A stretch of DNA of 64,000 bases from Cyclospora cayetanensis (Eukaryota > Apicomplexa > Conoidasida > Eucoccidiorida > Eimeriidae), in contig NW_020312075.1 in NCBI RefSeq assembly GCF_002999335.1, positions 47,111 through 111,110 of the forward strand, given 5' to 3'. The position numbers and the translations under genes were made by a program. Below the pieces are notes generated by a model that was not told the DNA's origin, searched no databases, and saw only the letters and a program-made list of their open reading frames with translations. Positions 1-9,890 of this stretch are shown here, one piece after another (position 1 is the first letter of the stretch; each line of letters begins with the position of its first letter).

Positions 1-2040
1 TGGGGGCGACAGACGGTCCATTGCACTATGGCACGCATTCGGCCTGGAAACACTTGGTTAACCGGCATGGATGTATAAGTATTGAGAAGCTACGTGTGCC
101 GTTGGTCGTCCAGCTGCTTGTTGGATTTGTTGTCACACCCGGTTGAGTTCTTAGATGAAGACATGCGGTAGTCGCTGATGCGGTTTCCTTCCGCGCAACG
201 CGGTGTAGTATGTGTTTGCTGCAGCTAAGATTCAGTGTGGTTGATTGGAGGACGCTGGAATATATCCAGCGGTGGCCGTTAAGCGTTCAGAGCGCACACA
301 TACCACAACAGACGTGCATGTAAATCACCATCCATAGTGCCAGCCTTTGAAGGTGCAGAGGCAGTGGGGGTGACGGCTGCAGCTGGAAGCAGCGCTGGAT
401 AGATTGTACAGCCTTTTGTGCATGGAAACCGTTGTTTGAACGGTCAGGGAATATCCCAGACCAAGCAGTATGTGTATTGCCTTGTGGACATGTGCTCGAG
501 TCCACATCTGTCGGCACTGGGCGTTCGCGGGCTGTTTGATTGGATCGTTCTTTATGCATGTGCATATCATGAGTACACGGCAGTGATGCTGTGGTGCGGG
601 GATTAGCTTGGGCATTGGCCGGTGCTTGATTCAGTATGTGGTCCTCAGGCATTGAGTCAGTAGTTCAATATGTAGTATTGCGTATTGCCTACTAGGGCTG
701 GACGCGAGGCATGTTTGAGAGCGCGTTAGTGTAGGGGACCCAACGACAAAGCTACATATTGGAAGAAAGGTGATGAGGTGTGCAGTGGTAGTGGCAATAT
801 AGGGTGAAGGGCTGGGATCTCTGCTAGTAGGTCGGAGCTCGTGCACTTGCAACAAAAGCGAGTGAGCGTTTAGAGGGCATGCTGCTAAGCTGCTTTTGCC
901 TTTTTGAGTTGCCGGAGATAGTGCTGTGCTTCGAAGGTGGAGCGCCATTGGGGTTGGCGGGTGCACTTCGGCAGAGAGCTGGCTACGTTGTATTGGGTAA
1001 TTTTATGAAACCAGTTGTGTGCGTGGGGGTTTTAGGGTTTGGCGTCTTGGTTTTCAGTACTGCATGTGGCGTGTCATCTGGGTATGTGATGGAGCATACA
1101 GCTGTGGGGAGTCTATGTTCACAGTATACGAGACAGCCTGCTTGTTGGTGCTTGAGTATTGTCTAAAGAGATTACGGTCGTGCCTTTTTATGGGAAAGTG
1201 CTTGTGCTGTGGGTCAGATGAAGCGCTCATTTTAGTAGTACAGCGCGTAAGAGTGTTTGGTGCTTGCTATGATTGGATGCAGGGAACGTTTGTATAGTGT
1301 TTTGTGTAGAGGAGTGCATGGAGAAGTGGCGTCTTCGAAGAATGTGGATGATGTGTGGAATGGTGGTGCAACCGTAGCATGAAGGTTTGATATTGGTGTT
1401 AAATGTGTGGGCCCGTGTGCATCCAGATGATGTCAGTGAGAGTTTGTGGAGCATGTTGTTTTGTGCGCTTGTGTTTCGAAGTTTTCAGAATCGGTGCTTT
1501 TCAGCGAAGGTGGAGCGGCATTGGGGTTGGCGAATGCAGTTGGAGGCGGGGGTGGCTAGCTCGTATTGGTTTGTTCTGTGAACATGTTTGCACGCTTGTT
1601 GGGTGTTGGCATGTGGTATGTTGTTTGTTATGCAGAAAGTGTCCTTTCCTTTTGGCGAATGTTTGCGCGCGCTGCCGCCGATGCGAGTAGTGTCTCCATC
1701 ATATGTGCGCATGTCTCTTGATGTTTGGTCGCGGTTTGGGTAGATTGTGGTCAAGCGTGGCTGTGGGTGATGTTTGAGCATTGGCAGGCAAGGGATGCTC
1801 ATTTAGTATTAGAGTGCGTGTGCGTGCTTGCCTCGTGCGAAGATTGGATACAGGGCATGCCTGCGTGGGCGCTTGCGTACGCCAGTGAATGGCGAATTTG
1901 CATGTTGGTAGAAGGGGAATGAGGTGTGGAATGCTAGTGTAAATTTCATAGAGAAAGCAGGGGTATAATGCCTGTGTCCTGAATGGAGGAGCAGGTGTTT
2001 GGAATCGTTGTTCGCCCAGGAGCGCTAGATAATAAGGCGG
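1..2040 (+). repeat. Family B degenerate tandem array, period about 575 bp
   Basis: Three sets of landmarks recur at a constant spacing. A 'gaaggtgSag...' block followed by a G-rich run starts at 349, 933 and 1506. A 'gatgaKgtgtg' block starts at 772, 1347 and about 1918. A 'gctgga/gattgga' block starts at about 697, 1271 and 1843. The spacings are 571-584 bp, so at least three head-to-tail copies are present, and a weaker match near 115 suggests the array runs off the left window edge. Copies are far more diverged from each other than the units of the large array to the right. The plus strand is G+T rich. Short open frames here overlap on both strands, resemble nothing I know, and are not annotated as genes. 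Confidence 0.72.
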
Positions 2041-4370
2041 CACCGTACGTGGGGTAACGTTTGTGGGAAACGTTAGTGTTTATCAGTTTTTACGTTCTTG
2101 TCTGTGACATTACGCAGAGGCATCATCACTGAGCATGCGAGGATTGCAGGCACTTAGTTGTCGGTGGATTGGGTAAGCCAGTAACTATGAAAAGGATGGC
2201 TTGATGTGCTGCCTAGTTGAATGTTCGGCTCTAGTTGTAGAGTGCGAAAGTGTTTAGGCTGCAGTGGATTTAAGACTATTAAGAGTGCGGTGCATCTGCA
2301 GCAGCAGTCAGAGGGTCTGGCAGGCTCATTCAAGCTGCCATTGGTGCTTTGGCGTAGGCAGAGACGACGGCCATCAGGGGTTGGTTTGAAAGGGGCTGTG
2401 TTAAGTGAATCATAGTGTGTATCTGCGAATGCGTTGAATAAAATTCATAGCATGCGTTGCTTCTAGAGTAGTTGTTCTTGTTCCGTCGCAATATAGATGT
2501 TTAAGAATGGCGATTTGATGGACAATTGTCATCCTTAGTTTTCTTGCACTCCGTGCACGCAGGTCCGCAGCTCAGCTGCCATACACTGATTAGGGAGGGC
2601 TTTGCTGCAGAATACCCACAGAATGAGCGCGTTTAAAGCGCCTGCAAGAAGTGAAGGCCTTTGGCTAGTATGTCGCGCATACCGATTCCTAGTGGTTGCC
2701 AGGAGGTAGGTCGCGAGCTCACGCGATACTCGCCTTCACGGAAAGCATTAGGGTGTTCTTGTCGAATACATTTGTAAATTTCTGGCTCTTACTGAGTGCC
2801 CGGTTTTCCAAGCGTCTTCCAGTGCTCTTGGGAGAGCTGTTAGTTCACCGCAAAAGCAGGTACCATAGGAAATTGTTCTGAGGGAGGGAAGGCGCGCAGA
2901 GGCATGCGGACCTGCTCCTGCAGGGGAGTTAGGAACCGTGTGGAGTGGTTCGGCCTAGCTGTCTTTCGAATCCAGAGAGTAAGGGACGGCCTGGGCAAAG
3001 GCTCCGGTTGCCGTCATTTGTGTATGGAACGAGCGTATGGATCATGAGGCAATGTTCATTATTTGAAATTAAGTCGGGGGCTCTAGAAGCGCGGGAGTGG
3101 CGGAGCTATGGTGGCAGATGCTGAACGCATGGCAGCTCCTCTAACAAAGTTAATCAAAAGGTTTAACATATCCATTTGCTAATCACTTGCACGGAAAGCC
3201 ATACCATGGACTAGTAATGCATTTTGGTCTGTCGCCTGAAAGTTGGTACGGGATCGGGGTATGCACTGACCGAATGACGTCCACTACGCATTAAATAGGT
3301 TGATGGTATTCTCAGGTGGCGCTTTTGCCGACAGTAGGCACTTCATCCCGCCCGCTGGATTCCTGAAGCATAACCTTATTTCGACGTGTAGTTGGCGTAT
3401 TGAGTATTTGAACTTTCTGCCGAGGATTTTTCCAGAGTGCCTACACCTGTACCAGGTGTAAAACTGGCTGGCACTCTGGCAGGCGCTGCAGGTTGCTGCC
3501 AACATGGGGACAAGGCAATGCGTGAAGCATGAATGGGTGGTTAGCTTTTTAAAAATTGGCAGCGCGCAGCTTCCATTTCTCAGCAGCTACAAGCTGCTTT
3601 TGGGTTAGTTTGTGGCATGGAATCGTGGTTGTGTGCTGGTTAGAAGATAACAGTTTGCTGTGCAACTATAACGAATAATTGGGCAATTGCCTTTCTTTAT
3701 CGCTCGCACTTCTTAGATACAATTTAAAGTTTACCCTCCTGACACCTGTGAAAGTGAGATTGCATTTAGAGCATGTAAAGGTAGTCTTGAAGTGCTCGCA
3801 AGAAACAAGGACCTTTTGGCTCGTCTGTTGTTCTCGGGGTGTCTGGTGGTATTTAGTTGAAAATGCCTTTTCTAAGGAGCTAAGACCGTACCCCGTCTGT
3901 TGAGGACGTTAGCGATTGGATGTGGAGTATGGTTTTGATTATCTGCTGCTGCTTGACATATACGTTTGCACTGAATATTTTTTATGGGCAAGCTGAACCT
4001 GCATGAGACACGCAGACACCACGGGCATCTGTACACAGGCAACAAATGTGCACAGACTCATGAAGGCGCGCTACTACAGGGTGGTTAGCAACGGCATGGT
4101 TTACTTCGGACTAGAAGGCAAGTCGGGTCCACAGAGCGAGGGACGTTATCTGGAATGGCGTCGGTAGTGGCAAGTGGGGCGTGGGTCAAATGTGTGCAAA
4201 TCTAACCATTTGTCATGATCAGAGAATTCGTTGCCATCGCCACACACCTGGAGGTGCTCTGGGCATCCCGCCAAATGCTGACTTTATGGCAGCGCCTACA
4301 TAAAGTGAATCGTAAGGTAGTAGCATTGTAGAATGCAAACGCAACCCACATGTACAAAGATAGCCATGTA
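2040..4370 (+). repeat. Module M1 (first copy of a triplicated segment)
   Basis: This segment is a diverged duplicate of 7880-9320 and, in part, of 54600-55640. Collinear matches to M2 include 'ctcaggtggc' (3311 and 8430), 'gcgcgcagcttcc' (about 3562 and 8683), 'catggaatcgtggt' (3616 and 8737), and a block around 'acctttggctcgtct' (about 3810-3826 and 8931-8947). Matches to M3 lie around 'ctctagtt/ctctagct' (about 2230 and 54780) and 'aaatgctgac' (4273 and 55562). M1 is longer than M2 because about 750 bp (roughly 2400-3150) has no counterpart there. No gene is recognised; the largest open frames are about 60-75 codons. The module runs directly into an old A-like unit at 4370. Confidence 0.7.
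3432..3479 (+). other. Strong bulged hairpin in module M1
   Basis: The outer arms CCAGAGTGCC (3432-3441) and GGCACTCTGG (3470-3479) pair perfectly over 10 bp. Directly inside, TACACCT (3442-3448) pairs with AGGTGTA (3454-3460) around the five-base loop GTACC, leaving a nine-base bulge at 3461-3469. The homologous site in M2 (8559-8595) keeps the same layout with shorter or mismatched stems. It could be an RNA structure or the relic of a small palindromic mobile element. No family was recognised. Confidence 0.75.
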
Positions 4371-5330
4371 CTTTAGCCCTGTGGGCAGCAGAACATCAGC
4401 ACTGTGGAGTGGCTGTAGTTCTTTCATATTTCGCCGTTGTATTTAGTACGACCTATGCGATTATGTCGCGGCGTTGCAATGGGCGGCTGCGTTGGCGTGG
4501 TCCAGCAAGTAGGCTATGCGAGGAATATGCGGTTTGGGTGTGGATAAGCAGCAGCAGCCAGTGTGTACCTGGTGTTTTGTGGCACCACTGGTGCCTTGGA
4601 TTTGTGTTTACAAGTTTCGGTTTCGACGAGCAGCCGTCAGTGCATTCTGCTTGATTCCAGTAGAACGTTGCGTTCCTTGGTACGTCTTGCCTGTGCAGTA
4701 GAAGCACAAAACGAGAGGTCTTTTCCAGTTTGTAGATCCTCTGGAAGCCAGTGTATGTGTGGTTCATGTGCAGAAATCTGCATCTTGTCGTTGTGCTGAA
4801 TAGCATGTGCTTACATCCATAACATCTATACCAGTCTTTAAATCGGAAATGTGAGTATGGGGCCAAGCGGACTAGCGGTTTGTTAGAGGCAAAGTTATGC
4901 TTGGGGTTCAGAGTTTGGGAGATGATGAGGTATGTTCGGCGTATGATGCTTGTGTTTGCATCTGGCTAGCAAAAAGGAGTGCAACAAGCTGAAAAGCAGG
5001 CTTCCGTGTTTGGCGCCACATGTACCTTTGGGTGTACTGTGGCATCTGGCCATATGGCTGTGAGGGTAGGGATTGGTGTAGTGCTAGCTGGTGCACTTTG
5101 CGTGACAAGGAGCCACTATGATATCAAAAGCAAAAGCCTTTTCACCTAGTCTCCGTACTGCCTGTCCCTGCTACGAACACGCTTGCCCTGACGCTAGAAC
5201 CTAGCTTCTGTGCCGCATTGTAATCGGTAGCAATGTCGCATGGCGCAGCCGTACTGAGAGAACTATGCTGGGCACAGCACGTGGGGTGTGTGTTTCAGCG
5301 TCGTGCTTAAGAATGACCATTGTGGCAGCA
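4370..5330 (+). repeat. Diverged single copy of the family A unit (left outlier)
   Basis: Collinear blocks of the large array's unit can be followed through this stretch. They include the 'gagtggctgtagttctt' block near 4410, the 'gtttgggtgtggataagcagc' region near 4535, 'gtgccttggat' for the 'accactggtcccct' region near 4590, 'aaatctgc...tcgt' near 4775, and 'acctagcttctgtgccgca' at about 5199. The order and approximate spacing match an A unit, but identity is low and indels are common. It sits immediately after M1, as the large array follows M2 and a further old unit follows M3. The overlapping open frames here (up to 137 codons, minus strand) are not convincing genes. Confidence 0.65.
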
Positions 5331-7880
5331 GCCGCTCAGGGTGACATTGTGAGGACTGAGCAGAATTTGTGCTGTGGCTGGATGTTGTATTGCCAAGTTG
5401 TCGCATCGCTGCACAAAGCTTATTATAGGCGCGCAAAGTCATAGACGGGGATGACATTGGGGAAGCTTTTGCTTGTGTGAAGCATACGATGGCCTGGTGC
5501 GTTTGTGACAGAAGGCTATACGCAAGGCTAGGGGCAGCAGGCCTGCGGGATGCAGCAATACCTGTTACTTGACGTGATTTGTGTCTGTAGCATGCTCGCA
5601 CAAAATGCACATGTTGTTGTCCGAGTAGTGTGCATCGTACCACTAACAGTGTCTATATAGTTTAGGGCAGCGCAGATGCTCTGAGCAACAGTTGTGGCCT
5701 ATGGCAATTGTACGGGAATTGTCATGTGGAAGACCCGCGTCAGATGTGGCTGTCTAGCACAGTGTGTGCAGGTAGGCTCTAATGCTTGTCCTCCTCGCCC
5801 ATCCTGCCATTCTCATTTTTGTAAGTTCGGTCAGAGTGGTCATTCGGAATTAATTCCATCGGGGGCAATTTACGATGTTTGGTGCTGAAGGTACGTCGAA
5901 TGTGTCGCCGAGGAAGCTGGAGAATGCTGTTCCACCCTGAGACTAGAGGAAATGGCTACTAAGAGGTTTGTACTGGCTGTGTATCAGATCGTACGTTGAC
6001 TCATTGGACCGTTATTTGAGTGGACAATATCCAAGGCACAAGCCGGGCCGAAGTGCTAGCTGTTGTCAGGCGGGCTAAAATGCTTAGCGCACATTAGCCT
6101 TCTGCCGCCTGGCTGAATGTAGCGATTCGCTTACTGGGGGACTGCATAGTACATGATACGAGGCCACAGGTTCAAGCCATTGAGCATACATGTCGCTACG
6201 CCTTCCAGGGCAAATGTGATATGCTGCGCTTGCCAATACTCGCAAGTAGTGTGCTTATGAGGTCGATCTAGATGACGTGTGCAACAGCTCCTTTGTTTAC
6301 TGGCTTGAGTACCTTCTGAGTTGCGTTGGGATCACCTTCGGTCATTCCTAGTTGCATAACGAAGTGGTAGGGAGCTCACCTCATGGGAAATAGCGAACTG
6401 ATGTGTGGTGCGTCCTACGAATGTAGTGGTTCTCGCTTGTTCTTGCCGCCGGCTTATCTAGTGCCACTTGGGCTCTATGCATTCTACAAGAAAGCGTTTG
6501 GCGGCTTTGCAATTTAGGTCGATGCCTTGGAGAATCGCCAATTGCAACAGCCTTATACGGTGCGCTTTGGCACTCTTTGCTTTTCTTTAGGACCGCGTTG
6601 TGAGTGCTTGCTGGGCAATTGGGCAACGGTACACTAGTGGGCGGGCTGGTGTGGTTGCCCGGTAGCAGGCTGAAAAGTATTGGTGGCATACCAAGCTGTG
6701 GGGCAACGAACAATTATCATATGTGTTTGACTGAAATTTGCATTGAGCCATAAATGCATTTGGCAAGGGAGGTAGGTGTGCGAGTTGCGGATCATGCCAT
6801 TCCGCATATCAGGAAGTGGGTTGGGCCTCAGTTAGTCGCCTATGTTCTTCGCTTTATCTGTTTGCGCGGAGCGTCTAAATGGAAAGAGTTTGAGCCTAAG
6901 CGCAGCTTTAGCATTTGATGTGCAGGATCAGATGAACTTCGCATGCCGTGTATATAAGCTGAAGGCATTCCAAGTGTTTTCGGAATACCCCGCAACGTTT
7001 CGTGCTAGTATAGAAGTCGGGCAAGCGTTTGACTAATGAACATGCTACAGCACAAACAGGATGTTTTCCAAAGTGACCAGCAAAAAGTGGCGAGCGAGGG
7101 TGTAAACAACTGTTCTTTTGCCTTGACAGGATCTGCACCTCAGCAGCATGGGACTGTTGGTGGAACATGTGCGAAGTTCCCTGTGTGCTTCCACGTCTAC
7201 TGGCAGGCAGCATGGTACATCCGTGTCTCAGTTCAATCAGATGCGACTGCTTTTCGTATTGTGAGCGGCCTACGGGATTTTTATTGCAGAGAACCTTCTA
7301 ATACACTGCGGTGGGCAGCTGAATGTGGTTCTTGTCCTGTCCTGCCCACATTCTGCATTCGTGTGTGTTTGTGTGAATGAGACATGCGAATACATTATTC
7401 GCAAATTGCTAGTCTGTGCTGCGTGAGCAAAAGCTAGGATTCGAGTTGAATATGCTTCAGCAGAAATTGGTATGCATAATACTGGTCAGTCTGAATACGG
7501 TCGGTGTGCTCGCTGAAAGCAAAGCAGCCAACTGCCTTTCCGTGGAGCTATGCTATTATTGGCTTCGCCGGATAGAAGCAGTGCAGCATAGCTGTCCTAG
7601 AGGGCCGTCAGCTCAGGCTGCAAGCTGGTTGGCGGGTGTATGCAGGAGGCAATACACTGTAACCCTGCACACCTGCTGTGCTTTCAAGAGATGCCTACTG
7701 AATCTATACGGCAGCCTCCGCTTTCGAGTGTCGGCATTGGCGGGCCCTAGGTGGGCAGCTTATTGAAGGCTCTAGAGTGAGGGAGCCAAAGTGGAGCAGG
7801 TATTAGATGTTTGTTTTGGGCATGTGGAAACGAATGTGGTTGACCTATTCGCCAAGGTGCGCTAGGTACGAAGCAGGTGC
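5330..7880. other. Unassigned stretch between old A unit and module M2
   Basis: I recognise no gene, RNA or repeat family here. Plus-strand open frames of 114 codons (7036-7380) and 116 codons (7416-7766) are the longest; their predicted products are cysteine- and tryptophan-rich and match no domain I know. A minus-strand frame of 126 codons (5263-5643) lies at the left edge. Weak matches to neighbouring modules can be imagined but not followed collinearly. A 12-bp interrupted inverted repeat is present at 6067-6111. Confidence 0.4.
6067..6111. repeat. Interrupted inverted repeat
   Basis: CAGGCGGGCTAA (6067-6078) pairs with TTAGCC (6094-6099) and CGCCTG (6106-6111), giving two six-base stems separated by a short one-sided bulge. 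The apical loop is about 15 nt. There is no downstream T-run or gene to assign it to, so its role is unknown. Confidence 0.55.
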
Positions 7881-8460
7881 ACTATTCAGGGGAACGGTTA
7901 GTGGATAGAGTTAGGTTTGCGGAATTTTTGCCGCTGTGCCTGTTACTGTTGACAGCAGCATGGGTTGCGAGCAAAGAGATGCTACGGATGAGTGTGTGTG
8001 TGTTAAATGGTGTGGGCTGGTCACGATGAAAAGAATGTTTGCTTGCAGTTATTTTGTGCGGTCTCGTAGAATGTTTGGTTCTAGCTGGGGGGCGGGCAAA
8101 GTGCAAAGGCTGTAGAGGCGTTGTCTGGAAGTACGCAAAGTGTTTTGCAGCGGGACTGGTTGTCGGAGGCTTTTTAATGTGTGTGCATGGTGGCAGCGGT
8201 ATTTCGGCGTAGTTGTGTTTGAACACAAGGTGTATCGGACGGAGCTCAGATGCGTCGCTTGCACGAGGCTGTGTAGGATGAGCACTAAGGTTTATTTGCT
8301 AATAGCTTTATCAAAAATGCATTCCATGCACTGGTTGTGCATTGAGTGGTGTCGTGTGAAAATTAGCACAAGATTGGGGTGTGAATGATCCAAACACTTC
8401 AACGACACATTGAATAGGTTGGACGTCGCCTCAGGTGGCACTACTACGGGCTGCAGGCTG

Positions 8461-8484
8461 AGGAAGCCAGCATGCTGGCTTCCT
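8461..8484. repeat. Perfect 24-bp palindrome
   Basis: The half-site AGGAAGCCAGCA is followed immediately by its exact reverse complement with no spacer. The homologous position in M1 (about 3341-3368) keeps only a five-base inverted repeat (CTTCA/TGAAG), so the palindrome is either new in M2 or decayed in M1. Confidence 0.85.
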
Positions 8485-8558
8485 TAGGCACAAAGATTAT
8501 TTTGACGTGTTGAAGGGGTATGCAGTGTTTGCATTTTGTGTCGAGAACAATTGTACAG

Positions 8559-8595
8559 TGCCTAGACCTGTGCCAGGTGTAAGTGTTGCTGGCAC
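8559..8595 (+). other. M2 counterpart of the M1 bulged hairpin
   Basis: GTGCC (8559-8563) pairs with GGCAC (8591-8595). Inside, TAGACCT and AGGTGTA pair with one mismatch around the five-base loop GTGCC. The geometry matches 3432-3479, although the outer stem is reduced from 10 to 5 clean pairs. Confidence 0.55.
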
Positions 8596-9319
8596 CTTCG
8601 CAGGTGCATTAGGTTGTTGCCGATATGGGAACAAGGCCATGCGTTGCACATGGATGATTGGGGAGTGTTTTGAACGCCTAAAGCGCGCAGCTTCCCTATC
8701 TCAACATGCACCTGACGGTTTGAGGTTTGTCGGTGACATGGAATCGTGGTCGTGGGTGGTCTAGGAGGTAATAGTTTGGTGTGCAGGCATTCCGATACGC
8801 TAACCAATTGCCTTCATTGGATCAGTCGCATCCCGTGCATGCAATACCGCAGTCTGGATGCTTTATACATGTGAAAGTGAACTCCATGCAGGACAGCCAA
8901 AGGCAGTCCCGACGTACCTGCTAGGAATGAGGACCTTTGGCTCGTCTATTGCTCGTGTGGCTCTGTGGTGACATTTCGTTGGCAATGCGCTTGATCATGA
9001 CTTAGAAACGTTACCTCTATCTCTGTGGGACACGTTATCGCTTGTCTGCAGAGCACTATTGTGGTTATTCGCTGCTGTTTGAGTGATTCTTCTGGACGGG
9101 GTGTTGATTTTTCATGGGCAAGGTGTAACGGCACGAGAAAGGCAGGCCTTATGAGCTTTTGCTTAAGAGAAACAAACATACTCAAACTAAGGGAGAGGAG
9201 TCAAAGAATGGTGGACAGCAGCTGGAGAGGACCGTGACGATACCAGCAAGTGCTGATCTCAAGGTAACATCTAAACAAAGTAAATTGTAGGAACCTGGCA
9301 ATGTGGAATGCACGCGCAG

Positions 9320-9890
9320 CGGAAGGGTACGAACATCGCCATGCACGTTTGCGGCACCCTTCGCCAGGAGAGCCTGATAGCGTGGAGTGGTTGCAGCTGT
9401 TTCATGATCCGCTGTTGCATATAATGCGGCCTATGTGCAGATACTGCGGGCCTGCTCATTCCACTGTGCGTTGGCGATGTCCAGGAAGTGGGTTGTGCAA
9501 GCCAAGTGCGGTTTGGGTGTGGGCGCACAAAAGGCACCAATGCGGCCTAGGTATTGTTTGGTGCCACTGATGCCAAGGAATCGTGTTTCCGAGTGCTGTT
9601 TCAAAAACGCAGCCGTGCGTATATTGATGTAATCCCGGTAGCACTTTGCTGAGTTGGCAGGTCCTCTAGAATTCAGTGGCAGTACGGTTGCTGTGCCCAA
9701 ATCTGCGTTGGTGTCGTGTCGTATTGCATATGCTCAAACCAACAATATCGATACCAGTCGTTTTATTGAATATATGCGTAGAAGGCCAAGCTCACAGGTG
9801 TGCCGGTACATTAAATTCACATTCCCTGATTTGTGTCCAGAGATATAGTCAGCTGGATTTAGAGTTTGGCCTTCGGGTCCACATTTGCTT
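9320..9890 (+). repeat. Edge unit (unit 0) of the family A array, diverged
   Basis: From about 9322 ('gaagggtacgaacatcg') the sequence follows the A unit in order: the 'ggagagcctgatagc...gagtgg' block, 'gttggcgatgtccaggaagtgggttgtgcaag', 'gtttgggtgtgggcgc', 'gtattgtttggtgccact', and 'aaatctgcgttggtgtcgtgtcg'. Identity is clearly lower than between interior units. From about 9890 ('acgagcacatagggtagcac') it becomes typical of the array. Diverged terminal units are expected of a satellite homogenised from the middle. Confidence 0.8.

Larger units (their letters stand above)
7880..9320 (+). repeat. Module M2 (second copy of the triplicated segment)
   Basis: M2 is collinear with M1 (see the shared blocks at 8430, 8683, 8737 and 8931) and with M3. 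'gcagcatgggttgc' at 7955 matches 54660, 'gtcacgatgaa' at 8020 matches 54722, and 'ttctagctgg' near 8072 matches 'ctctagctgg' near 54780. The first two M2/M3 matches are spaced almost identically (65 and 62 bp). M2 leads directly into the first, diverged unit of the large array. No gene is recognised. A perfect 24-bp palindrome lies at 8461-8484. Confidence 0.72.
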
